The notes under the pieces are model-generated. The model saw nothing but the letters and a program-made list of their open reading frames with translations. It made no database searches and was not told the DNA's origin. A program made the position numbers and the translations under genes. Positions 1 through 5,328 of a stretch of DNA of 5,328 nt are shown here, piece after piece; within the stretch, counting starts at the first letter, position 1, and each line of letters begins with the position of its first letter. This DNA comes from Methylomonas sp. (GTDB taxonomy: Bacteria > Pseudomonadota > Gammaproteobacteria > Methylococcales > Methylomonadaceae). The stretch is from positions 1 through 5,328 of the forward strand of contig JAQTYP010000268.1 in assembly GCA_028688235.1 (NCBI GenBank), read 5' to 3'.

Positions 1-630
1 GATATCCTGCGCCGCCTGTATCAAGGAATCCGGCACATTGGCGTCGCCAATGACAGCAGGACGGGCACTACGGAAAAGTCCGGCTTTTTCCCTGCCTATG
101 GCTTCCTCGGTATGGCCCAGCCAGTCGATGTGATCGATGGCGATAGTCGTCACGATAGCCACGTCGGGATCGATGATGTTCACGGCGTCCAAACGGCCTC
201 CCAATCCCACCTCTAAGATACGCACGTCGACGTCGGTCCGGCTAAAATTATCCAGGGCCGCCAGCGTGCCGAACTCGAAATAGCTCAAACTGGTATCGCC
301 GCGCGCCGCATCGATGCGCTCGAAGGACGCGCAGATTTCGGCATCCGACAAGGACTCGCCATCGATACGAATCCGTTCGTTGTATTTCAAAATATGCGGA
401 GAGGTATAGGCGCCAACGCGGTAACCCTGTGCGCGGTAGATGGCCTCCAAAAAAGCCACGCTCGATCCCTTGCCGTTAGTCCCGGCAACCGTAATGGTCG
501 GTATTTTCTTCGTTATAGCCTCGAGCCTGGCATAAACACTCGCCACCCTATCCAGACCCAAATCGATCTGCCGAGGATGACAAGCCTCCTGCCAGCGCAG
601 CCAGTCGTCCAACGAATCGAAACGCGCCAT
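1..630 (-). CDS. folC: Bifunctional dihydrofolate synthase / folylpolyglutamate synthase, 5' part (3' end outside window)
   Basis: FolC is a cytoplasmic Mur-ligase-like ATP-dependent enzyme. It joins glutamate to dihydropteroate and extends polyglutamate tails on reduced folates. The visible part is 210 residues, about half of the usual 420-430. The P-loop AGTNGKGS is at residues 49-56, TSPHI at 76-80, EVGLGGRLDAVN at 140-151, and DHIDWLG followed by GREKAG at about 166-184. Lys182 in GREKAG matches the lysine that is carbamylated in the E. coli enzyme (family knowledge). ATG at 628-630 is the only sensible start: no ATG, GTG or TTG lies in frame between it and the upstream in-frame TAG. It begins 7 bases after the accD stop and has no strong Shine-Dalgarno sequence, so translation probably depends on coupling to accD. 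The adjacent accD-folC order is widespread in gammaproteobacteria. Whether the protein is bifunctional cannot be read from this half; the identity is very secure. Confidence 0.96.
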   Translation of the reverse strand, partial: MARFDSLDDWLRWQEACHPRQIDLGLDRVASVYARLEAITKKIPTITVAGTNGKGSSVAFLEAIYRAQGYRVGAYTSPHILKYNERIRIDGESLSDAEICASFERIDAARGDTSLSYFEFGTLAALDNFSRTDVDVRILEVGLGGRLDAVNIIDPDVAIVTTIAIDHIDWLGHTEEAIGREKAGLFRSARPAVIGDANVPDSLIQAAQDI

Positions 631-637
631 CGCAGGC

Positions 638-1558
638 TTAATTGCCGGGGTCTTCGGATTCGTTAGCTAGACTTTGCGACTCGGACTCTTGAACGGTGTT
701 ATCGACATTGGGATAAAGAATGGAGAGAATACTGGCTATTTTGTCCCGCATGTCCCGTCTATCGATGATCATATCGATCGCGCCGTGATCCTGTAAGAAC
801 TCGCTACGCTGAAAACCCTCGGGCAGTTTTTCCCGAACGGTTTGCTCTATGACCCTGGGTCCTGCGAAACCGATCAGGGCATCGGGCTCGGCGACATTAA
901 TGTCGCCGAGCATCGCCAGACTGGCGGAAACGCCACCCATGGTCGGATCGGTCATGAAAGAAATGTAAGGAATACCGGCCTCGGCCAATCGGGTCAACGC
1001 GGCGCTGGTTTTGCTCATCTGGAACAGGGAATACAAAGACTCCTGCATGCGTGCGCCGCCGCTGGCGGTAAACACGATGAACGGCACCCGTTCGGACAGG
1101 CTTCTATTGACACCGCGCACGAAGCGCTCGCCGACGACGGACCCCATGGAACCGCCCATGAAGTTAAAGTCGAAGGCCGCCGCGACGATACCCTTGCCTT
1201 GCAAGCTACCTTTCATGACCACCAGCGCGTCGTTCTCGTTACTCTGTTTCTGAGCCTGCTTGATGCGATCCTTGTAACTCTTGCTGTCTTTGAATTTCAA
1301 AGGATCGCTCGGCTTCAAGCCGGCACCGATTTCCTCTCTACCCTCCGGGTCAAGAAACAAATCCAAACGGGTGCGCGCCGAAATACGCAGGTGATGATCG
1401 CATTTGGGGCATACGCTAAAGTTTTTCACCAATTCGGCGTTGAACAAAATCGCATCGCAACTGGGACATTTGTTCCACAGGCCTTCCGGCACATTGGTCT
1501 TTTTTTCCGAGCTGTCGGTTCTGATGACAGAAGGGACCAATTTTTCAAACCAACTCAT
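638..1558 (-). CDS. accD: Acetyl-CoA carboxylase carboxyltransferase subunit beta
   Basis: AccD with AccA forms the carboxyltransferase that moves CO2 from carboxybiotin on AccB to acetyl-CoA, giving malonyl-CoA for fatty acid synthesis in the cytoplasm. The protein has 306 residues (E. coli about 304). An N-terminal zinc ribbon is visible as CPSC (Cys31, Cys34) and CPKC (Cys50, Cys53). The crotonase-like carboxyltransferase fold follows, with FNFMGGSMGSVVGE at 131-144, ASGGARMQE at 165-173, PTMGGVSAS at 205-213 and GFAGPRVIEQT at 230-240. The last about 20 residues are rich in Ser and Glu and look disordered; such tails vary in the family. The ATG at 1556-1558 has a GGAG (1569-1572) 10 bases upstream. 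The gene follows the trpA stop after 24 bases, so it is probably read from the trp transcript, although a separate promoter inside trpA cannot be excluded. Confidence 0.98.
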   Translation of the reverse strand: MSWFEKLVPSVIRTDSSEKKTNVPEGLWNKCPSCDAILFNAELVKNFSVCPKCDHHLRISARTRLDLFLDPEGREEIGAGLKPSDPLKFKDSKSYKDRIKQAQKQSNENDALVVMKGSLQGKGIVAAAFDFNFMGGSMGSVVGERFVRGVNRSLSERVPFIVFTASGGARMQESLYSLFQMSKTSAALTRLAEAGIPYISFMTDPTMGGVSASLAMLGDINVAEPDALIGFAGPRVIEQTVREKLPEGFQRSEFLQDHGAIDMIIDRRDMRDKIASILSILYPNVDNTVQESESQSLANESEDPGN

Positions 1559-1582
1559 TCGTTGTCTACTCCGATTGAATGC

Positions 1583-2386
1583 TTAGTGATCGATCGCAAC
1601 GCGCATGGATTTCAACAAGGCGATGATTTCGCGCTTAGCCTGATCGGGATCGTCCGGATTGGCTTCGATTTTACTGATCAACGCACTGCCGACGACGACG
1701 CCATCGGCAATATCGGCGATAACCTTCGCCGTTTCGGCATCCTTGACGCCAAAACCGACACCCACCGGCAAATCGGTATTAGCGCGTATCAGCTTCAATT
1801 TGTCCTCGACGTCGGCGGTATCCAGATGACCCGCTCCGGTCACGCCTTTCAGCGACACATAATACAAATAACCGCTGCCGACTTCGTGCATTTTTTGTAT
1901 GCGCTCGGCCGTGGTATTCGGTGCCAACAAAAAGATTTGATCGATCTCGCGCTCGCGCAGCAAGCGCACGCAGTCTTCGGCTTCTTCGGGTGGCAAATCG
2001 ACCGTCAAGACGCCGTCGACCTCGGCGCGGGCGACTGCATTGGCAAAATCCTGGTAACCCATGATCTCGATAGGATTCAAATAACCCATCAGTACCAGCG
2101 GCGTGCTTTGATCGGTTTTCCTGAATTCCATCGCCATGCTCAACACCTTGCGCAAACCAACATGATGCGCCAAGGCCCGTTCGCTGGCACGTTGGATGAC
2201 GGGACCGTCTGCCATAGGGTCGGAAAACGGTACGCCCAGCTCGATAATGTCGGCACCGGCCGCCACCATGTCGTGCAACAACGGCACAGTGAATTCGGGA
2301 TGGGGATCGCCCGCCGTAATGAACGGAATCAGCGCCTTGCGGCCCGAGGCTTTTAATTCGGCAAATTTAGCGGCGAGGCGGCTCAT
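1583..2386 (-). CDS. trpA: Tryptophan synthase alpha subunit
   Basis: TrpA cleaves indole-3-glycerol phosphate to indole and glyceraldehyde-3-phosphate, passing indole through a tunnel to TrpB in the alpha2-beta2 complex. The 267-residue TIM barrel has normal length (268 in Salmonella). The catalytic Glu49 and Asp60 lie in IIELGVPFSDPMADGPV, at the same numbers as in the Salmonella enzyme. The mobile loop 6 segment SLKGVTGAG carries Thr183, and phosphate-binding glycines are seen in GVGFGV (209-214) and VVGSA (231-235). Its ATG overlaps the trpB stop as ATGA. A strong GAGGGG (2395-2400) sits 8 bases upstream inside the end of trpB. The coupled overlap fits the equal amounts of the two subunits required by the complex. 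No missing residues or breaks are seen. Confidence 0.98.
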   Translation of the reverse strand: MSRLAAKFAELKASGRKALIPFITAGDPHPEFTVPLLHDMVAAGADIIELGVPFSDPMADGPVIQRASERALAHHVGLRKVLSMAMEFRKTDQSTPLVLMGYLNPIEIMGYQDFANAVARAEVDGVLTVDLPPEEAEDCVRLLREREIDQIFLLAPNTTAERIQKMHEVGSGYLYYVSLKGVTGAGHLDTADVEDKLKLIRANTDLPVGVGFGVKDAETAKVIADIADGVVVGSALISKIEANPDDPDQAKREIIALLKSMRVAIDH

Positions 2387-3603
2387 AGGCTGATCCCCTC
2401 GCGTTGCATGATCGTGTGCATGTCTTTGTCACCGCGTCCCGACAAATTGGTGATGATGATTTGATCTTTGCGCATGGTCGGCGCCAGCTTCATCGTATAA
2501 GCCAAGGCATGGCTGGATTCCAGAGCCGGAATAATGCCTTCCATGCGGGTCAAGGCATGGAAGCCTTCCAAGGCCTCGTCGTCGGTAATGTTGACGTAGT
2601 TGGCCCGACCGGTGTCTTTCAACCAGGCATGCTCGGGACCGACGCCCGGATAATCCAAACCGGCCGATATGGAATGGGTTTCTATGATTTCGCCGTCGTC
2701 GTCCGCCATCAAATAGGTTCGGTTACCGTGCAATACGCCGGGACGGCCGGCGCAAAGCGGCGCCGAATGTCGGCCGGTTGCTATACCGTCGCCGGCGGCT
2801 TCGACGCCGTACATCGCTACGTCCGTTTCGTCTATGAAAGGATAAAACAAACCTATCGCATTCGAGCCGCCACCGACGCAGGCGACCAGAGCGTCCGGCA
2901 GACGTCCCGCTTGATCCAGACATTGCCGCTTGGCCTCGCGGCCTATCACCGCCTGAAAATCCCTGACCATCGCCGGATAGGGGTGCGGCCCTGCCACGGT
3001 ACCGATGATGTAAAAAGTATTGTCGATATTGGTTACCCAATCGCGCAAGGCTTCGTTCAATGCATCTTTGAGGGTTTTCGATCCGGATTCGACCGGCACC
3101 ACCTTCGCACCGAGCAATTTCATCCGATAGACATTCAAGGCTTGGCGAGCAACATCGACCGCCCCCATGTAAACCACGCATTCCAAGCCCAGACGCGCCG
3201 CGACGGTCGCGGTAGCGACGCCGTGCTGACCGGCGCCGGTTTCGGCGATGATGCGAGTCTTGCCCATGCGCTTGGCCAACAAGGCCTGACCGACCGTATT
3301 GTTGACCTTGTGCGCACCGGTGTGATTCAAGTCTTCGCGCTTCAGATAAACTTGCGCTCCGCCCAGATGCTCGCTCCAGCGTTTGGCATGATAAAGCGGC
3401 GACGGCCGTCCGACGTAGTCTCTGAGATCGGCATCCAACTCGGCGATAAATTCCGGATCGTCGATATAGCGTTGATAAGCTTCATTGAGTTCGGTAATCG
3501 CCGGCATCAGCGTTTCCGCCACAAAAATACCGCCATAAGGCCCGAAATGGCCCCGCGTATCCGGCATATCGTACTTCTGCCCCCGAGGGTATTTGTCAGT
3601 CAT
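2383..3603 (-). CDS. trpB: Tryptophan synthase beta subunit
   Basis: TrpB is the PLP enzyme that condenses indole with L-serine to give L-tryptophan. The protein is 406 residues, typical for TrpB1. The PLP lysine is Lys99 in HTGAHKVNN, the catalytic Glu121 is in AETGAGQHG, the phosphate-binding GGGSNA is at 244-249, and SGRGDKD at 388-394 holds the serine facing the pyridine nitrogen. Numbers are shifted by 11-12 from Salmonella because of a longer N-terminus. The start at 3601-3603 is 5 bases after the trpF stop with only a weak AAGA-like ribosome site. An internal Met13 (3565-3567), just before PDTRGHFGPYGG, has a G5 run 12 bases upstream and could be an alternative start. The longer form is kept because it abuts trpF. 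The last 4 bases overlap trpA. Confidence 0.98.
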   Translation of the reverse strand: MTDKYPRGQKYDMPDTRGHFGPYGGIFVAETLMPAITELNEAYQRYIDDPEFIAELDADLRDYVGRPSPLYHAKRWSEHLGGAQVYLKREDLNHTGAHKVNNTVGQALLAKRMGKTRIIAETGAGQHGVATATVAARLGLECVVYMGAVDVARQALNVYRMKLLGAKVVPVESGSKTLKDALNEALRDWVTNIDNTFYIIGTVAGPHPYPAMVRDFQAVIGREAKRQCLDQAGRLPDALVACVGGGSNAIGLFYPFIDETDVAMYGVEAAGDGIATGRHSAPLCAGRPGVLHGNRTYLMADDDGEIIETHSISAGLDYPGVGPEHAWLKDTGRANYVNITDDEALEGFHALTRMEGIIPALESSHALAYTMKLAPTMRKDQIIITNLSGRGDKDMHTIMQREGISL

Positions 3604-3608
3604 AGTTC

Positions 3609-4232
3609 TTATAAAATCGCTTGATTGGTTTTTCTTATGAAAGCAGCCATTTTTGCCTTATCCTTGACGCCCTTGTCCAGCTCGACGCCACTACTGACAT
3701 CCAAGGCATAAGGCCTGACCTGCTGCACAGCCAGCACCGCATTATCGGACGACAACCCCCCCGCCAAAACAAGCGGTAATCTGCGCTGTTCCGGAATCAA
3801 ATTCCAGTCGAATCCGCAACCGGTGCCGCCATGCATGTCCGGATGGTAAGCATCGAGCAACAAGCCCGCGGCATCGTGGTACATTCTTTCGACTCCCGAC
3901 CAATCGGTGTCCTGCCTGATCCTGATCGCCTTGATATAAGGCTTGCGGTAGCCTCTACAGGCATCCGCCGTTTCGTCGCCATGAAACTGCAGGCAATCGA
4001 CATTGATCTCGGACAACACCCGCTCGACCCAGGCCGATTCGGCGTCCACGAACAAACCGACCACGGTCACGAAAGCCGGCAATGCCCTGACGATCTCGGC
4101 GGCTTGCATTAGGGACACATTTCTAGGGCTAGGTGGATAAAACACCAAACCTATCGCGTCGACGCCGAGCTCGGCCGCCGCCATCGCATCCTCGACCCGA
4201 GTAAAGCCGCAAATTTTAACGCGGGTACGCAT
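3609..4232 (-). CDS. trpF: Phosphoribosylanthranilate isomerase
   Basis: TrpF performs the Amadori rearrangement of N-(5-phosphoribosyl)anthranilate to CdRP, the third step of tryptophan synthesis. The 207-residue TIM barrel matches family length (about 200-210). The general base Cys8 is in VKICGFTR, the general acid Asp127 is in LLLDAYH, and GGTG (135-138), LAGGL (156-160) and DVSSGVE (178-184) are family motifs that include phosphate-binding loops. A longer reading frame begins at a GTG (4242-4244). The ATG at 4230-4232 is preferred because it gives the canonical MRTRVKICG start, and because GTGAGG of the longer frame contains the Shine-Dalgarno GAGG (4239-4242) exactly 6 bases before this ATG. 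It heads the trpFBA-accD-folC run, 5 bases before trpB. The earlier trp genes (trpE, G, D, C) are not in the window. Confidence 0.97.
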   Translation of the reverse strand: MRTRVKICGFTRVEDAMAAAELGVDAIGLVFYPPSPRNVSLMQAAEIVRALPAFVTVVGLFVDAESAWVERVLSEINVDCLQFHGDETADACRGYRKPYIKAIRIRQDTDWSGVERMYHDAAGLLLDAYHPDMHGGTGCGFDWNLIPEQRRLPLVLAGGLSSDNAVLAVQQVRPYALDVSSGVELDKGVKDKAKMAAFIRKTNQAIL

Positions 4233-4238
4233 CGATAA

Positions 4239-4242
4239 CCTC
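4239..4242 (-). promoter_or_regulatory. Ribosome binding site deciding the trpF start
   Basis: GAGG on the minus strand, 6 bases before the ATG at 4230-4232. Its position excludes the upstream in-frame GTG (4242-4244) as the main start, since that GTG overlaps the site and is itself preceded by a T6 run with no purine-rich element. Confidence 0.8.
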
Positions 4243-4258
4243 ACAAAAAAGGCCGGCT

Positions 4259-4264
4259 AGAATA
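4259..4264 (-). promoter_or_regulatory. Candidate extended -10 promoter for the trpF operon
   Basis: On the minus strand TGGTATTCT reads as an extended -10 (TG-N-TATTCT) with five of six consensus bases. No acceptable -35 is found at 16-18 bases upstream (GCGATT or similar). A start about 7 bases on would give a leader of only about 20 nt, just enough to carry the GAGG site. This is a pattern match only. Read-through from the DUF2231 gene is an equally possible source of trp transcription. Confidence 0.3.
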
Positions 4265-4325
4265 CCACACAAGTCCTTAAAATCGCGCTCCCAGGCCATA
4301 AAAAATCCGGAGCATGCAAACAGGT

Positions 4326-5030
4326 TCAATGATCGTGATCATGCTGATACGGCAGTGCATCATGGTCTTGCAGATCGGACTCTTCGTGCATGCCATCCAG
4401 GCCATGCTGATGCAGCGAAGCCGCCTCCCGGTTCATTGCGGTAACCGGCTCGACCGCAACACCGTATTTAAACACCATCAAGCCCCCCAGATCCGCGGCA
4501 AATACCAACAACCCCATCAGCAAGGTCGCCAATATCAAGTAGAGTATATTGGCCGCTCCGCTTAGCGGAGCCTTGGCCCAAAAACGCCAGAGGGCCAGCA
4601 CGGAGGCCAGCAAAAACACCGAAATGCCCAATTGTTCGTGACGCTCCATGATCTCATGCACATCGCCGCCATGAGCCACCGCGGCCGCCGCAACCAGTCC
4701 CATAACGACGGTCGGGGCCGCAAATAACGCACCGGCATACAACAACGACGCGGCGCTGCGACGCCATTGCGCCTTACTGCCGACAGTGCCGGCGACATCC
4801 AATACGAAAAATAGCGACAACAATGCAATCGGAAAATGCACGAACAAGGGATGCAGATTATCCAGACTGGAAACGCCCGGCAACACACGCTCGAATAGCT
4901 GCGTCGGCGACAACTCCAGCAAACTTTCGATAAAACTCAAAAAACTTTCCAGCGCACCGGCCATACCGCCGCCGGAGTCACCTCCGCCATGCACGGCTAT
5001 GCGCAAATGATTACTCGTCAGATCAAACAT
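4326..5030 (-). CDS. DUF2231-family four-helix membrane protein with histidine-rich C-terminus
   Basis: This is a 234-residue integral membrane protein of unknown function. Four hydrophobic segments are visible at about 61-80, 94-118, 134-153 and 159-183. The DUF2231 signature LHPLFVHFPIALL starts at residue 59 with His60 and His65. Further family-like features are His residues at 120, 125 and 131 around the helix 2-3 loop, and ADLGGLMVFKYGVAV after helix 4. Residues 1-57 are variable and include a glycine-rich stretch (15-22) and a probable amphipathic helix. The tail from about 200 holds seven histidines (207, 209, 215, 223, 230, 232, 234) mixed with Asp and Glu, ending in HDHDH, which suggests metal binding (inference). 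The ATG at 5028-5030 follows a G7 run by two bases. Met23 is a possible alternative start, since homology does not reach that far. The gene follows apbE in the same direction and precedes trpF by 93 bases. DUF2231 membership is fairly sure; the function is not known. Confidence 0.85.
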   Translation of the reverse strand: MFDLTSNHLRIAVHGGGDSGGGMAGALESFLSFIESLLELSPTQLFERVLPGVSSLDNLHPLFVHFPIALLSLFFVLDVAGTVGSKAQWRRSAASLLYAGALFAAPTVVMGLVAAAAVAHGGDVHEIMERHEQLGISVFLLASVLALWRFWAKAPLSGAANILYLILATLLMGLLVFAADLGGLMVFKYGVAVEPVTAMNREAASLHQHGLDGMHEESDLQDHDALPYQHDHDH

Positions 5031-5032
5031 TG

Positions 5033-5039
5033 CCCCCCC
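5033..5039 (-). promoter_or_regulatory. G7 tract acting as the ribosome site of the DUF2231 gene
   Basis: Seven consecutive G residues on the minus strand are followed by CA and the ATG at 5028-5030. The 5' part (AGGGG) can pair with the anti-Shine-Dalgarno sequence at usable spacing. The homopolymer is unusual for a ribosome site. Confidence 0.5.
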
Positions 5040-5063
5040 TATCAGTCAATGTCGTTAATTTGG

Positions 5064-5085
5064 CTGCCAACTTAAGCTTGGACAG
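5064..5085 (-). promoter_or_regulatory. Bulged dyad, candidate operator or leader hairpin
   Basis: On the minus strand CTG-T-CCAA, a 7-base centre GCTTAAG, then TTGG-CAG gives seven pairs with one bulged base. It lies about 35-55 bases before the DUF2231 start. It could be a regulator site or an RNA hairpin; no U-run follows, so it is not a terminator. Confidence 0.25.
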
Positions 5086-5096
5086 TTAAAGGTAAA

Positions 5097-5112
5097 GCCT
5101 CCCTCTGCCTCC
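5097..5112 (-). repeat. Tandem GGAGGC purine element
   Basis: GGAGGC-AGAG-GGAGGC on the minus strand, two identical hexamers with a 10-base period. Each resembles a Shine-Dalgarno core, but no ATG, GTG or TTG lies at a useful distance downstream, so it is not the ribosome site of a visible gene. Confidence 0.4.
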
Positions 5113-5169
5113 TGTTTTAAACGGGAAACCGTTAATTTTAAGCCCCCGGCAACCCGAGCATAGCTACGA

Positions 5170-5328
5170 TCATTCGATAAGCAGTCCACTGGCCTCCAAT
5201 GCCTGCGACCGGCTTTCCAATAACCCATCGCCTTGTTGCTGAACGAACAAGACCTTCAGATGCTCCGATTTCGCCAACTGCATGCCCTGTTGCTGCCCGA
5301 CGCACAACAACGCGGTCGACCAGGCATC
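5170..5328 (-). CDS. apbE: FAD:protein FMN transferase (ApbE family), C-terminal end only
   Basis: ApbE-family enzymes use FAD and Mg2+ to attach FMN covalently to Thr or Ser of flavoproteins such as NqrB/NqrC or RnfG, usually on the outer face of the inner membrane. Only the last 52 residues are visible, starting DAWSTALLCVGQQQGMQLA and ending GLLIE before TGA at 5170-5172. DAWST matches the conserved DAxxTA element near the family's C-terminus, whose Asp and Thr (here visible residues 1 and 5) bind magnesium. The following pattern, a helix then KVLFVQQQGDG, fits the terminal strand where the family often reads LAVLFI. The N-terminus, any lipoprotein signal and the FAD site lie outside the window. 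The gene runs in the same direction as the DUF2231 gene, 139 bases upstream of it. Assignment is good for so short a fragment; the symbol is by family only. Confidence 0.8.
   Translation of the reverse strand, partial: DAWSTALLCVGQQQGMQLAKSEHLKVLFVQQQGDGLLESRSQALEASGLLIE

Larger units (their letters stand above)
4216..4299 (-). other. Possible 27-codon leader ORF overlapping the trpF start
   Basis: An ATG at 4297-4299 opens a frame reading MAWERDFKDLCG, then ILAGLFCEVIDAYPR, ending at TAA 4216-4218. It overlaps the first 17 bases of trpF in another frame. A GGA lies 6 bases before the ATG, a weak ribosome site. It has a single Trp codon (codon 3), not the tandem Trp codons of a classical attenuator. 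It could couple translation to trpF or be a chance frame; 28 open codons are not rare at this base composition. It would not be translated from the candidate promoter at 4259-4264, which lies inside it. Confidence 0.15.
5031..5169 (-). other. Intergenic leader between the ApbE gene and the DUF2231 gene
   Basis: These 139 bases carry no ORF with a ribosome site. They contain, in transcription order: a small AACGG-TTTC-CCGTT inverted repeat (5120-5133) not followed by a convincing U-run; a tandem GGAGGC element (5097-5112); a bulged dyad (5064-5085); TTGACT (about 5044-5049), whose matching -10 would fall inside the gene; and a G7 tract (5033-5039). No confident promoter or terminator could be placed, so whether apbE and the DUF2231 gene share a transcript is open. 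Confidence 0.5.

Noticed and set aside
842..2356. A 504-codon plus-strand ORF opposite accD and trpA
   Set aside because: It is antisense to two well-supported genes and crosses their boundary, its product (rich in His, Gln, Arg and Asp) resembles no family I know, and no ribosome site is evident. It is a by-product of codon use on the minus strand.
2404..3624. A 406-codon plus-strand ORF opposite trpB
   Set aside because: It mirrors nearly the whole of trpB, whose catalytic residues are all present on the other strand. The frame is open because of codon bias; no independent evidence of coding.
4245..4299. GGCC...GGCC followed by T6 before trpF as an intrinsic terminator of the DUF2231 transcript
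   Set aside because: The stem is four pairs, then a mismatch and one more pair, with a loop of more than 30 bases. The T6 run alone is not enough.
4551..4562. SGAA (residues 157-160 of the DUF2231 protein) as an ApbE flavinylation site
   Set aside because: The known motif is D-x-x-[ST]-G-A-[ST]. Here the acidic residue is missing and the last position is Ala, so there is no acceptor hydroxyl.
5044..5049. TTGACT as a -35 box for the DUF2231 gene
   Set aside because: At 17-base spacing the -10 would lie inside the coding region, downstream of the ATG and its ribosome site.
5120..5133. AACGG-TTTC-CCGTT inverted repeat as the apbE terminator
   Set aside because: Only five pairs, two of them A-U, followed by TTTAAAAC instead of a U-run. 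It is too weak to call.

Overview
The window looks like a piece of a gammaproteobacterial chromosome. The protein sequences, the moderate GC content and the order trpF-trpB-trpA-accD-folC suggest a methanotroph-like (Methylococcales) or related lineage. That placement rests on memory of family sequences and gene order, not on a search. All supported genes lie on the minus strand, so transcription runs from high to low coordinates.

Region by region, in transcription order: (1) 5170-5328 is the C-terminal end of an ApbE-type FAD:protein FMN transferase, cut by the window edge. (2) 5031-5169 is a 139-base intergenic leader with a bulged dyad, a tandem GGAGGC element and a G7 tract beside the next start codon. 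(3) 4326-5030 encodes a four-helix DUF2231-family membrane protein with a histidine-rich tail. (4) 4233-4325 is a 93-base gap holding a weak extended -10 promoter and a possible 27-codon leader ORF. (5) 638-4232 is a tight run: trpF, a 5-base gap, trpB, a 4-base ATGA overlap, trpA, a 24-base gap, then accD. (6) A 7-base gap leads to folC, whose 3' end lies outside the window.

TrpF, TrpB and TrpA perform the last steps of tryptophan synthesis: phosphoribosylanthranilate isomerisation, then the alpha and beta reactions of tryptophan synthase. AccD is the carboxyltransferase beta subunit of acetyl-CoA carboxylase (fatty acid synthesis). FolC glutamylates folates. The spacing suggests co-transcription of amino acid, lipid and cofactor genes. 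All complete enzymes keep their catalytic residues and normal lengths, with no frameshifts.

The trp-acc-fol part is ordinary housekeeping DNA. The less explained material is the ApbE/DUF2231 pair and the two intergenic regions. I see no mobile element, CRISPR array, tRNA or rRNA, and no clear sign of a novel defence or biosynthetic system.
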